From the NCBI GenBank assembly GCA_944989445.1, contig CALYLW010001078.1, positions 181,030 through 245,029 on the forward strand: DNA of 64,000 nucleotides, in the 5' to 3' direction. Source of the stretch: Ampullaceana balthica. Lineage: Eukaryota > Mollusca > Gastropoda > Lymnaeidae. This document shows positions 36,812 to 48,712 of this stretch, in pieces; position 1 is the first letter of the stretch; each line of letters starts with the position of its first letter. A model generated the notes under the pieces. It ran no database searches, was not told where the DNA came from, and was given only the letters and a program-made list of their open reading frames with translations. The position numbers were made by a program, and so were the translations under genes.

Positions 36812-37020
36812 CACCAGGCTCACACCCCTAACGTCCCCCCACACCCCACACACACAAGCACCACCAGACTCACACCCCTAACGTCCCCCCACACCCCACA
36901 CACACAAGCACCACCAGACTCACACCCCTAACGTCCCCCCACACCCCACACACACAAGCACCACCAGACTCACACCCCTAACGTCCCCCCACACTCCACA
37001 CACACGCAAGCACCACCAAC
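36812..37020. repeat. 50-bp C-rich tandem array
   Basis: Four units contain cacccctaacgtccccccac and a CACACACACAAG block. The C-rich strand is the PCBP sense strand, about 0.5 kb upstream of an exon. Confidence 0.95.
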
Positions 37021-37479
37021 CAGGCTCACATCCATAACTCCTCCCCCCCCCCACACACACACCCCACTCACCGGCAATGTCCTCTTCTGGCCCAACAATG
37101 GGCTGAGGAATCACCGGTGTAAATAGAATTATTTGTAATCTTTAGAAAGTTGTGATTTTTTTTTCTTCTTCTTTTTGCTCGCTGTTTTCTTCTCCGAATT
37201 TATCAATTAATAATTGTATTTTCGTTTCAAATCATCTTGTCTTCTATTTAATCAACTGTTGTTGTTGTTTATTTATTAATCCTCTTAATCTTCTCTCGAT
37301 TATTTTGTATCCTCCATGAACCATTTCCCCCCGATCACTAGTTTAGCCCAGTATCTTTTTAGTCTACGCACCTCCATTGTCACCGCCTCTGGTTAAGTCG
37401 TTAGCACTACCAGTGTTAAAAGCATTAAGGCTATATTGTGTTAATATTTCAATGCATTGTCATTTGTCTGTCCATGCAG
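37021..37479. other. intron before the second KH2 exon
   Basis: Pyrimidine-rich sequence with no other feature. Confidence 0.45.
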
Positions 37480-37608
37480 TCGACCGGTGCGTCCATCCAA
37501 GTGGCCAGTGAGATGTTGCCCAACTCCACCGAGAGGGCGGTAACTGTGTCAGGAACAGCAGACGCTATCACCCAGTGTATCAAATATGTGTGCGGTATAA
37601 TGTTGGAG
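37480..37608 (+). CDS. PCBP: PCBP exon: second half of KH2
   Basis: The exon encodes 43 codons, STGASIQVASEMLPNSTERA through ITQCIKYVCGIMLE. This is the C-terminal half of KH2, with the MLPNSTERAVT signature found almost unchanged across animal PCBPs. Acceptor is tgtccatgcag and donor is GAG/gtgagt. Both edges are phase 0. The 3' end of the exon and its donor are the founder of a 41-bp tandem array that fills the next 0.6 kb of intron. Read-through past the real donor meets an in-frame TAA at 37639-37641. The following intron is 21.3 kb. Confidence 0.97.
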
Positions 37609-38240
37609 GTGAGTCGTGTATCAAATATGTGTGTGGTATAATGTTGTAGGTGAGTTTTGTATCAAATATGTGTGTGGTATAATGTTAGAGGTGAGTCGTG
37701 TATCAAATATGTGTGTGGTATAATGTTGGAGATGAGTAGTGTATCAAATATGTGTGTGGTATAATGTTGGAGGTGAGTTTTGTATCAAATATGTGTGTGG
37801 TATAATGTTGGAGGTGACTGGTGTATCAAATATGTGTGTGGTATAATGTTGGAGGTGAGTTGTGTATCAAATATGTGTGTGGTATAATGTTGGAGGTGAC
37901 TGGTGTATCAAATATGTGTGTGGTATAATGTTGGAGGTGAGTTGTGTATCAAATATGTGTGTGGTATAATGTTGGAGATGAGTAGTGTATCAACTATGTG
38001 TGTGGTATAATGTTGGAGGTGAGTAGTGTATCAAATATGTGTGTGGTATAATGTTGGAGGTGACTGGTGTATCAAATATGTGTGTGGTATAATGTTGGAG
38101 GTGAGTTTTGTATCAAATATGTGTGTGGTATAATGTTGGAGGTGACTGGTGTATCAAATATGTGTGTGGTATAATGTTGGAGGTGAGTAGTGTATCAAAT
38201 GTGTGTGTGGTATAATGTTGGAGGTGAGTTATATATGAAA
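37575..38240 (+). repeat. 41-bp array derived from exon end plus 5' splice site
   Basis: The founder is the last 33 or so nt of the KH2 exon (tcaaatatgtgtgcggtata, then atgttggag) with its gtgagt donor. Copies of the donor position fall at exact 41-bp steps from 37609 to 38224, 16 positions in all. Counting the real one, about ten read gtgag, four read gtgact and two are lost (atgag). All copies lie after an in-frame TAA at 37639. The array is intronic if the first donor is used. Confidence 0.95.
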
Positions 38241-39365
38241 TATTTGTGTAGAAATATTTGTAGTACTGTGTTGTGCCCACTGGTGTACATGTCTGTCTTT
38301 TATATTGTACGGGCCTGCAAACGTTTACATGTGTACATCTCTGATTGTGTACATGGGTTTTAATTGTACAAGATTTCACGGGGTCCATGAGTACATTTCG
38401 AATATGATTTATGTACATACTTTATTTAAATCTGTGTCACGCTGTGGAAATATGATGTTCGTACATACTTTATTTAAATCTGTGTCACGCTGTGGAAATA
38501 TGATGTTCGTACACATATATTTGAGGTGTACGCATTTCATTACCCTGATTATACACCGCAATGCACTGTGTGTACATATTTTATTTTGCATATGTTCCTG
38601 CGACATCTCGACACGTCACAATGGTGCACATGATCAAATTATTTTACTTACTTTTCAATCATTACTTTGAATACCCTTCCAATCGGTTGTTGCGGTGCAA
38701 ATAATTTTTATTTTTTATGCGTTGTTTGCGCTCTGTATTCATTTGGAGAGATTTCCTTCACGTTGTGGAAGTTTGACTAATTTATACTCACAGGTCAGTC
38801 AAGTATTTATAACTTCAAGTTGTAAATAACAAACTATCCGTAGCCATGGCAACCACATCGCGGAAAACACTCTACCAGACTTGAATTTTTATGTGTTCAC
38901 ATTGTTTTTGTTGGGTTTTATTAAAGATTTTAAAAAACAAAACAAATTCCTTTAAAATAAAATTATCTTTAGTTTGTAGTAAATGGATTATACAGCTTGG
39001 TACTTAACGGACTAAAACCCTGTCAATAATTATCCGATTAATCGATTTATATTAAAAAATCAAGTATACAATTGATGGCCTGAGCGAAATTTAATTTATC
39101 AACAAATGGCAGAGATATTCCAGCTTTATAATAGATGGACACGTGAGTGAGAGTCGATGTATATGTGGTGAGCCTCTTGGTCGGCCATTGTCCGGTCTGC
39201 CTGATTCTATATTTGTTATTCCAATGATGATTTCGTCCAGTCTTATCTTGGATACGTGGATAAGTGCGTGGATACAATAATTAATCAGGAGTGGATAACG
39301 TTTAACAGCTTGGCAAAACTTTAATTTGATTCTCACTCAATGTCCATGTTATTATAATAAGAACT
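38241..39365. other. AT-rich intronic stretch
   Basis: It holds a 52-bp tandem duplication at about 38413-38515 (tttatttaaatctgtgtcac) and nothing else recognised. Confidence 0.45.
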
Positions 39366-39367
39366 GT

Positions 39368-39855
39368 GACTGGCTTAAGTCGTGCCAATGAACACCGTTG
39401 TACATCTGTGTACTGGCTTAAGTCGTGCCAATGAACACCGTTGTACATCTGTGTACTGGCTTAAGTCGTGCCAATGAACACCGTTGTACATCTGTGTACT
39501 GGCTTAAGTCGTGCCAATGAACACCGTTGTACATCTGTGTACTGGCTTAAGTCGTGCCAATGAACACCGTTGTACATCTGTGTACTGGCTTAAGTCGTGC
39601 CAATGAACACCGTTGTACATCTGTGTACTGGCTTATGTCGTGCCAATGAACACCATTGTACATCTGTGTACTGGCTTATGTCATACACATGAACACCGTT
39701 GTACATCTGTGTACTGGCTTAAGTCGTGCCAATGAACACCGTTGTACATCTGTGTACTGGCTTAAGTCGTACACATGAACACCGTTGTACATCTGTGTAC
39801 TGGCCTAAGTCGTGCCAATGAACACCGTTGTACATCTGTGTACTGGCCTTTGTGT
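39368..39855. repeat. 43-bp tandem array
   Basis: Eleven units contain gtactggcttaagtcgtgcc and ggtgttcat in inverse. Confidence 0.97.
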
Positions 39856-39942
39856 GGTACGAATGGGCACAGGGATTGTACTACTACAGGGTGTGGTGGG
39901 TAAGTAATTGAAGAACTAAATAACTTGAGATGTCCACACACA

Positions 39943-40454
39943 CTTATCTTATCTGTTTACAGACGCTCCTTCTATACAGAAGATTATTGCGTCCTACGCT
40001 TATCTATGGTTTGTGTTTAGTCCTGCATTTTTATTAGAGATTTAAATGTTGATAAAGTGTTGGTTTTCCTGGATTCTTCAGGCAACCCATTCCACGCCCG
40101 AATTCCGGACGGGAAGAAGGAAAACTTGTATGTGTTTGTTCTTGCATACGGAATAAGAAAGGTGTTTTTATCCTTATGTCTATCTGAGGGTTGTATTAAG
40201 TTATCTTTGTGTTGTATTTCTAAATTAGAATTAATTGCTTTATGTATGATTACTACTTTGCTCTTGGTTCTTCTATCCTCTAGTGTTTCAAGGTTTAATG
40301 ATTTAACTAATGGTGTTATTCTTGTCAGTTTCGAATATTCTCCAGTAATGAATCTGGCAGCTCTTTTTTGAATTTGTTCTAGTTTATCAATGTTTTCTTT
40401 GGTGGATGGGTCCCATACAGAAGATGCATATTCTAGTAAAGGTCTCACCAATGT

Positions 40455-40455
<1 letters not shown>
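39943..40455 (-). mobile_element. LINE copy A, 5'-truncated
   Basis: The minus-strand frame ending at 40017 encodes the C-terminal end of a non-LTR retrotransposon reverse-transcriptase protein. It includes LLEYASSVWDPSTKENIDKL and KRAARF, then SFFPSGIRAWNGLPEE. The group is Jockey/CR1-like, inferred from these motifs. The 3' tail ends in GATAAG repeats. The 5' truncation point abuts a (CA)n run. Confidence 0.9.

Positions 40456-40506
<51 letters not shown>
40456..40506. repeat. (CA)n microsatellite
   Basis: About 25 CA units exactly at the 5' truncation edge of LINE copy A. Confidence 0.97.
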
Positions 40507-40512
<6 letters not shown>

Positions 40513-41375
40513 GGTTATAACATCAAGGAGAGAAACAGGTTTTTATTTGACGCCACTCTTCTGTTATCATGATCAAAAGGTCAGAGTTCTCTGCCCCTGG
40601 TTGACGTTCTCATGTTGGTTCTCAGCTAAGATCAGTATGAAATAAGTGTCTACCTACGGGCCTGTGATAGATCATTGGTTTTGGATTGATCACCCCCCTC
40701 CACCCCCACCCCCGCCCAAACCATACTCCCGCACACACTTAGATGTAATAATGGGGGAGGGGGAGGAGTTTTTGACGTCACCAAGCAATTTGCCATGCAT
40801 CTTGCAGCCTGCGCATGCGTGGTGCGCCGCTTGCACTTGGAGTGATACCTCAGCATGAGTTGTGTAACCTTATCAACTTACCTCCCTTGGTGGATATACG
40901 TCTTTGGTGGATTATCTCCTCTGGCACGCCCCCCCTTTTTTTTCCCCACCGCATACACCCCCACTAATTTCGTAGTTTTTCTACCCCCACCCCCCTTGCC
41001 CCAGTCAAGTATTACCCTTTGTTTGTGTAGATAGGACAGGGCCGATAATACCACGGTATTATTTGATTACAATCCTACATGTTTGACGACGGCAGATGTG
41101 AATCCCCGATTATCTTTCCCTGGCATCGCACAAGCCATACTCTGTTGAGATTTCTTTGTTAGTCAAGCTATTTTTAATGCAATATTTGTTAACCGGGAAA
41201 GGATTTATCTCTTCTGGATCGCTTTGGAAAAATAAACCACGTCACTTGGTTTACACTGTCCTGGCGGACGTGACGCAAATTGACCACACTTACCCAAACG
41301 AATTGTCCAAATATTTTTTTTAGTGGTCAGCAGACATTATAAGGCAGAGATTCGCGGTCACACGTGGGCTTTGGG
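40507..41375. other. intronic stretch
   Basis: No gene recognised. Some C-rich homopolymer runs occur (40690-40720, 40925-41000). Confidence 0.4.
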
Positions 41376-41377
41376 TC

Positions 41378-42890
41378 ACGTGCTTGTGGGTCATGGGACT
41401 GGTGGGTTGCATTGCTGGTGGGTCATGGGAATGGTGGGTCGCATTGATGATGGGTCATGGGTCTGGTGGGTCATGGGCTGGTGGGTCCCATTGCTGGTGG
41501 GTCATGGGTCTGGTGGGTCGCATGGCTGGTGGGTCATGGGTCTGGTGGGTCGCATGGCTGGTGGGTCATGGGTCTGGTGGGTCGCATGGCTGGTGGGTCA
41601 TGGGTCTGGTGGGTCGCATTGCTGGTGGGTCATGGGTCTGGTGGGTCGCATTGATGGTGGGTTATGGAGTCATGGGTCTGGTGGGTCGCATTGATGGTGA
41701 GTCATGGGTTTGGTGGGACGCATTGATGGTGGTTCATGGAGTCATGGGTCTGGTGGGTCGCATTGATGGTGGGTCATGGAGTCATGGATCTGGTAGGTCA
41801 TGGGTCTGGTGGGTCGCATTGATGGTGGGTCATGGGTCTGGTGGGTCATGGGTTTGGTGGGTCCATTGATGGTGGTTCATGGAGTCATGGGTCTGGTGGG
41901 TCGCATTGATGGTGGGTCATGGAGTCATGGGTCTGGTAGGTCATGGGTCTGGTGGGTCGCATTGATGGTTGGTCATGGGTCTGGTGGGTCATGGGTCTGG
42001 TGGGTCGCATTGATGGTGGGTCATGGAGTCATTGGGTCTGGTAGGTCATGGGTCTGGTGGGTCGCATTGATGGTGGGTTATGGAGTCATGGGTCTGGTGG
42101 GTCATGGGTCTGGTGGGTCGCATTGCTGGTGGGTCATGGGTCTGGTGGGTCGCATGGCTGGTGGGTCATGGGTCTGGTGGGTCGCATGGCTGGTGGGTCA
42201 TGGGTCTGGTGGGTCGCATGGCTGGTGGGTCATGGGTCTGGTGGGTCGCATTGCTGGTGGGTCATGGGTCTGGTGGGTCGCATTGCTGGTGGGTCATGGA
42301 GTCATTGGTCTGGTGGGTCGCATTGATGGTGAGTCATGGGTTTGGTGGGTCGCATTGATGGTGGGTCATGGAGTCATGGGTCTGGTGGGTCGCATTGATG
42401 GTGGGTCATGGAGTCATGGATCTGGTAGGTCATGGGTCTGGTGGGTCGCATTGATGGTGGGTCATGGGTCTGGTGGGTCATGGGTTTGGTGGGTCGCATT
42501 GATGGTGGTTCATGGAGTCATGGGTCTGGTGGGTCGCATTGATGGTGGGTCATGGAGTCATGGATCTGGTAGGTCATGGGTCTGGTGGGTCGCATTGATG
42601 GTGGGTCATGGGTCTGGTGGGTCATGGGTCTGGTGGGTCGCATTGATGGTGGGTCATGGAGTCATTGGTCTGGTAGGTCATGGGTCTGGTGGGTCGCATT
42701 GATGGTGGGTCATGGAGTCATGGGTCTGGTGGGTCATGGGTCTGGTGGGTCGCATTGATGGTGGGTCATGGACTCATGGGTCTGGTGGGTCGCATTGATG
42801 GGGGGTTATGGAGTCATGGCTCTGGTGGGTCATGGGTCTGGTGGGTCGTGTTGCTGGTGGGTAATGGGTCTAGTGGGTAGCGAATCGCGT
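41378..42890. repeat. G-rich composite minisatellite with higher-order structure
   Basis: Blocks of gggtctggtgggtcgcattg and gatggtgggtcatgg, plus gctggtgggtcat variants, alternate in larger modules. The rare gagtcatgggtttggtggg block recurs at 41699 and 42331, 632 bp apart. All three + frames stay open for long stretches. The + strand is very rich in GGG runs. Confidence 0.97.
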
Positions 42891-44555
42891 GAGAGCTTTT
42901 GCGCCGTGGATCTAGCCCAAAATCAGATCATCAAACCTATGGGGATGTGACGATTCTGAAAGACAACTTTATAATCTCAAATCTTGTTCGCCTCTTTCTC
43001 ATTAATATTGGTTCAACAAATAAATTTTTCGCTGGCAAAGTTTATACAAACTAAAGTTTTTTAAAAGTCAAGGATACAATTTTTAATTTACCTGCGCGAA
43101 TATCCATAATTGACAGGGAATTATTTTAAAAATCAAAAATCCAAAAGACTGAGATTAAAACTTTATAACGGAAGATTCCGACAGTAATAGCGTGCAGATA
43201 TCTGGAGCAATAACCAATTCCAGCAGCTGTGATTAAAAACAATGTGTCGAGCGGCGAGATATTGCATTATAGAGGGAGAGAAGTCCGAGCGGAGAAAATC
43301 TCTGATTTATTAACAGGGTTGCGGAACCTGGCTGTTTAAAACACCATAAACTGAACTCTTCTTGTTTGTGCAACGAAAATATGAACATTTATTTGTCGTT
43401 TTATTCAGGAAGGTGATGGTGAACTTTTAATGTTTGAAAGAAATTTGTTCTTTGTTATTTTATTTTACTCCAATTTGTTCATGCTTCCAACCTTTCAATA
43501 TGCTTCAAAACACAATTCATTTTTCAAATTTAATGTGAACATTTGTTTCGCGCATTCGTTGTAAACAAGTTTTTTCAAAACTCATTCAGGAATTCTAAGA
43601 CTAAATCGTCGTTTCGGTGCCGCAATTACCGGCTGCTATTATCTTTGGCATGCGCGTCTACAGACATCAAACAACGATCTTGTTTAACGTCTTAAATTTC
43701 GAATTTGTATCAGTTACGTCCATAAATTAGGTTCATAAATTACGTCCATAGATTACGTCCATAGATTACGTCCATCAATAACGTTCATTAATTATGCCAT
43801 TAATTACAATTAATTTTGTCAAATAATTTCCCCCGTCTTTTATTTTTACAATTCAGCCTATGTAATTCTGGCCCTCATGGTTGAATTCTGCTTGAAAAAC
43901 CTCACGTGTAGTTGGCCATGATTGATTATTGAAAGAGGGCGTGGCTGTCCTATTTGGGCGTGGCTCTCCTCTTCTGTGCACCCACCGAGAAGAAAACAAA
44001 AGGAAATGACATAAGCTAATGTCTGTCCTGTCCTCCGTGTCTTGGCATGTCCGCCTTGTCAGTGCTGATATTTTGACAAGCGCATCAAAGACAGGAAGCT
44101 TAGAGAGTACCGCGTGGATCGGTTGCCAAGAGCAACGCTGTGTCACAGATGGCGCTGCGATGCTGTTGTGTTTTTGTTTTGTTCTTTATTCTTTTCTATA
44201 CCTGTCTGTATTGTTTTGAGGATAGATGAAAATGTCGGTGAATTTTTTTTAGCAGCTCAGCTGATGGATGAATGGATTCATGTGTGGAGAAGATGGTAGA
44301 AGGGTAGATAAGTGAACATTTGTGATGTCACGATATAATGGCACTTGCTAGAGTTGTATCCCTTACATTCACATCAGTTGCCATAGATCCCATGTATACA
44401 GTTAACCCACGTTTGTTTTTTGTTTGTTTATTAAACGTTTGTCTTTTGTTTGTCTATAAAGTCCACCATCATGTCTGCTTAGATGAGATTATTTAATTGT
44501 CAACATGCTAGTTTGACCACAATTGTAACTCCATAAAATTTACATTTCGTGACGT
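42891..44555. other. intronic stretch
   Basis: No gene recognised. A short run of four attacgtccata units lies near 43710-43775. Confidence 0.4.
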
Positions 44556-44559
44556 AAGA

Positions 44560-44792
44560 AGCCATAATTTCAAGTTGACATCTCATGACTGTAAGAAGCC
44601 ATAATTTCAAGTTGACATCTCATGACTGTAAGAAGCCATAATTTCAAGTTGACATCTCATGACTGTAAGAAGCCATAATTTCAAATCGACATCTCATGAC
44701 TGTAAGAAGCCATAATTTCAAGTTGACATTTCATGAATATAAGAAGCCATACTTTCAAATTGACATCCCATTTAAGAAGCCATAATTTAAAG
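44560..44792. repeat. about 37-bp tandem array
   Basis: Six units contain aagaagccataatttcaagt, the last two degenerate. Confidence 0.93.
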
Positions 44793-46015
44793 ACCTTTCA
44801 AAATGAACCAGGTGGCTCAAAAGCCAGTTATCGTAGACTTCGGCTGAGGGCGTGCTGCAGATAACTGATATCAGTACTAAGGGTGATAACCACCCGGTAC
44901 TTCCCTTCCTACGTGCCCCCCACACATACACTCCTCACACACTCCACACACACACTCCACACGCACTCCACACACTCACCCCACACACATTCTTCCAAGT
45001 GCAAGGTTTCCAAATACCGAACGGGTCAGTAGCCAAGCGACCGCCCCCCACCCCCACCCCAACAATCGCAAGTCGTGACCGTGACGTCACCCCTATACCT
45101 ATGGACTGCATTAGTTTGCACATGGCTTTCAACTTTGACCTTTTCTGGTGGTGCTCGTATATTTTTAAGTATCTCTCTGACGGCATCATGGGTAGAAAAG
45201 AAGAAGGGGGAAAACTCTGGAATTCTAGGCGATCGAAAATAATTCTAGAGTCACCTGCCCCTGTGCGTGAAGCCTTTTTCTGATTTAAGAACACGTGGAT
45301 CTAAATGTAGAACAATAGGATGCCAACAATTGAGGTCTATGCCTGGAAAAATTAGATTTAGAAAAAATAGTGTGGGGTGGATAAAATTTGACTTATATTA
45401 GTAAGTTGGTTGTTTTTTTGTTTTTTTGTTTTTTTTTATGTTTTTTTTTGGGGGGGTGTCTTTTATTTTTTTTTGGGGGGGGGGTTAAGTAAGGACAAAT
45501 AAGTCGAATTTTGTCCTATGGCTTCGCGCAAACTATATTCACATCTGAGCTCGAGAAAAAAAGCTTTGCTTATGTATTTGTTTTTTTGTTTGAATCATGG
45601 TTAGACCAATGTATTACTTCCTACTTCCACTACAAAGTGCTCCCCCTCGCCCCTCTCTCCCCCCCCACCTCCCCACTAAATGGTTTGGTACCCGGGCCAA
45701 GACATGTGTCCCAGGGGAGACGACTTTCTAGGCCAAACTGCTGCACAGAAAGGGCAGATAATGTCTGGCCTACGAACAGACACACGTCATGATTGGATGA
45801 CCCTCAAAGACAGGTAAAACATAGGGGCGTCCTTAGAGGGGAGGGAGGGGGCCAGGGCGTCTGAGATAGGTTCGGGGTGGATGTGATCTTCAGGGCTAAT
45901 GCAGCTTGTAGACCAGTTTTATAAAGGGCGTTAACCTTTGAAATAAAGGAGAGAATGGGGAGAGTGCATTACAGAGATCCAAGGGAAGGGATGCACGAGA
46001 CTAGAGAAGGAAAAG
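44793..46015. other. intronic stretch with CACA and homopolymer tracts
   Basis: Acacactcc-type repeats lie at 44925-44990, and long T and G homopolymers at 45410-45485. No gene recognised. Confidence 0.4.
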
Positions 46016-46017
46016 AC

Positions 46018-46262
46018 ACCAGACAGCTGGGAGACTGTACAGCTGGGAGACTGTACAGCTGGGATAGTGTACAGCAGGCATACTGTACAGCTGGGAGACT
46101 GTACAGCTGGGAGACTGTACAGCTGGGAGACTGTACAGCAGGGATACTGTACAGCTGGGAGACTGTACAGCTGGGAGACTGTACAGCTGGGAGACTGTAC
46201 AGCTGGGAGACTGTACAGCTGGGAGACTGTACAGCTGGGAGACTGTACAGCTGGGAGACGGT
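46018..46262. repeat. 16-bp tandem array
   Basis: About 15 units of agctgggagactgtac with occasional variants. Confidence 0.97.
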
Positions 46263-46945
46263 AAAGTGGGGTGACCAGACTATTGGGAGGCTGAAATTTT
46301 TAAAAAATTCAAAGAATAAATAACGTTCAAAATTATTGTAGCAAACAATTTACGAGGCTTTTTAGTTTGGTCGATATATTAGAAATCTGTAATCAAGGGC
46401 CGTGTAAGGGCCGTGAGGGCTGTAAGGGCCGTGTAAGGGCCTGTAGGGCCGTGTAAGGGCCGTGTACACTTCTCCGTGTTTACAGATTCTCATACACCAA
46501 ATAATCACTGTGTACAGTTTCTCAGTGTACACTTCCTTAGTGGACACATCTGTGAATAATTTTTTTTATTCTGTTTCTTTTATTTTTATTGTGATGATTT
46601 AAAAAATACGGTCTAAACTGTGATTATTAAGTTTGTATTGTATTATTAATGATTATTCGTTGATTTGTTTCTTTCTTTCAAATCTGTTTCGGCGTCTCTA
46701 CTCTGATTTTAAATCACACCAATGACCACTGTCCAGCGACCAGGTAAACATTCTGGCCTCAGGGAGCAACATCTGAAATGACTCTAATCGATTCTTCTAC
46801 CCGCTGTGAACAAAACGTTAACCATTGTATACACTACTCGCGCGTAACGCTTTCAAAGCCTTCCAACAAAATAACTTTACACAAATGTTGATTTGCCTAA
46901 TTGAACAATTATATTAGAATAATTTTTGTTTTTAAATTAATTATG
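46263..46945. other. intronic stretch
   Basis: A few degenerate gggccgtgtaa repeats lie at 46398-46468. No gene recognised. Confidence 0.4.
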
Positions 46946-46949
46946 CACA

Positions 46950-47062
46950 TAGATCTCAGAATGGGTGCAGTTTGTTTAAAAACATAACAAGTGGCTGTCC
47001 AGTAGATCTCAGAATGGGTGGAGTTTGTTTAAAACATAACAAGCGGCTGTCCAGTGGGGAAG
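46950..47062. repeat. tandem duplication of about 55 bp
   Basis: Two copies contain agatctcagaatgggtg and aagtggctgtccagt or aagcggctgtccagt. Confidence 0.9.
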
Positions 47063-47264
47063 AAAGCTGTGTACAGGTTGACTTTAAAATATCGAGAACC
47101 ATCAACAAATATTTCCTCAGTGTAAATGTAATAATAGACGGCAGCAAATTCTTTTTTTTTCATTAAATGCCCTAGAGCCGTAGAATATTCCAATTTACTA
47201 TTTTTCATTTTATTTTTTATGTTTATCCCAAACAGCATTTCCCGATCCCTGGGTCGGTCTGAAC

Positions 47265-47660
47265 CCTAGACATGTTTGTATGTATGTTTCTTGTAATCTC
47301 TGCGTCCCTGTGAACCCTAGACATGTTTGTATGTTTGTTTGTATGTTTGTTTTCTCGTCCCCTGAGAGCTGTAAACTAGACATGTTTCTCGTTCCCAAAG
47401 ATGTTGAGTTCTTTCTGGCACTCGTCTGCGTCCCTGTGAACTCTAGACTGTTTGGTACTGTTTACTTTCTGGGCACTCAGTACTGAGTAATACTCTGTTG
47501 TACTCTTGACTCTCGTGTACTTTACTTTCGGGCACTCAGTACTGAGTAATACTCTGTTGTACTCTTGACTCTCGTTCCCAAGCAGTACTGTTGGGGTACT
47601 TTCTGGGCACTCAGTACTGAGTAATACGCTGTTGTACTCTTGACTCTCGTGGTACTCTAC
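47265..47660. repeat. degenerate repeats
   Basis: Repeats contain ccctagacatgtttgtatgt, then gggcactcagtactgagtaa. Three to four imperfect copies of each. Confidence 0.8.
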
Positions 47661-47799
47661 TTTCGGGCACTAAGTAATACTTTCTGACTTTCTGATACTC
47701 TGGGTCCCTCTCCGGCCCTATGAGCTATACTATCTGGCACTGGGCGGTTTTCTCCGGAACTCTGCAGTACTCTCTGGACCTCTGCAGTGCTCTGTGGCA

Positions 47800-48290
47800 C
47801 TCTCGGTACTCTCTAACACTATGTGATACTCTCTAACACTATGTGGTACTCTCTAACACTATGTGGTACTCTCTAACACTATGTGGTACTCTCTAACACT
47901 ATGTGGTACTCTCTAACACTATGTGGTACTCTCTAAAACTATGTGGTACTCTCTGGACCTCTGCGGTGCTCTGTGGCACTCTCGGTACTCTCTAACACTA
48001 TGTGGTACTCTCTAACACTATGTGGTACTCTCTGGACCTCTGTGGTGCTCTGTGGCACTATGTGGTACTCTCTAACACTATGTGGTACTCTCTAACACTA
48101 TGTGGTACTCTCTGGACCTCTGTGGTGCTCTCTAACACTATGTGGTACTCTCTGGACCTCTGTGGTGCTCTGTGGCACTATGTGGTACTCTCTAACACTA
48201 TGTGGTACTCTCTGGACCTCTGTGGTACTCTCTTACACTATGTGGTACTCTCTGGCACTCTCGGTACTCTCTAACACTTTGTGGCCATCG
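47800..48290. repeat. 20-bp tandem array with composite units
   Basis: The base unit is tggtactctctaacactatg. The right half mixes in a ctggacctctgtggtgctct block, giving a larger composite period. Confidence 0.95.
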
Positions 48291-48412
48291 TAAGGTCGTG
48301 TATCCCACCACGCCCCCCCCCAACGATCTCTTCACATCTCTTGCCTCAGACTCCATCCCCCTGAAAGCTTGCATCTCTATCCGAGTTTCTATGGTCGTCA
48401 CTGAAACCTGCT

Positions 48413-48465
48413 CCAGGCTGAAACCTGCTCCAGGCTGAAACCTGCTCCAGGCTGAAACCTGCTCC
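48413..48465. repeat. 17-bp tandem array
   Basis: Three to four units of ctgaaacctgctccagg. Confidence 0.93.
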
Positions 48466-48483
48466 TTCATCCTTAAACATCTG

Positions 48484-48712
48484 CCTCAACTCTCCCCGAT
48501 GGTGTAACTCTCTCCCCGATGGTGTAACTCTCTCCGCGATGGTGTAACTCTCTCCCCGATGGTGTAACTCTCTCCCCGATGGTGTAACTCTCTCCCCGAT
48601 GGTGTAACTCTCTCCCCGATGGTGTAACTCTCTCCCCGATGGTGTAACTCTCTCCCCGATGGTGTAACTCTCTCCCCGATGGTGTAACTCTCTCCCCGAT
48701 GGTGTAACTAAC
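48484..48712. repeat. 20-bp tandem array
   Basis: Eleven units of ggtgtaactctctccccgat. The minus-strand open frame is a by-product. Confidence 0.97.

Noticed and set aside
41384..42950. Gly/Trp/Val-rich 300-residue frames
   Set aside because: All three + frames are long and open across a G-rich minisatellite, so none is supported as coding.
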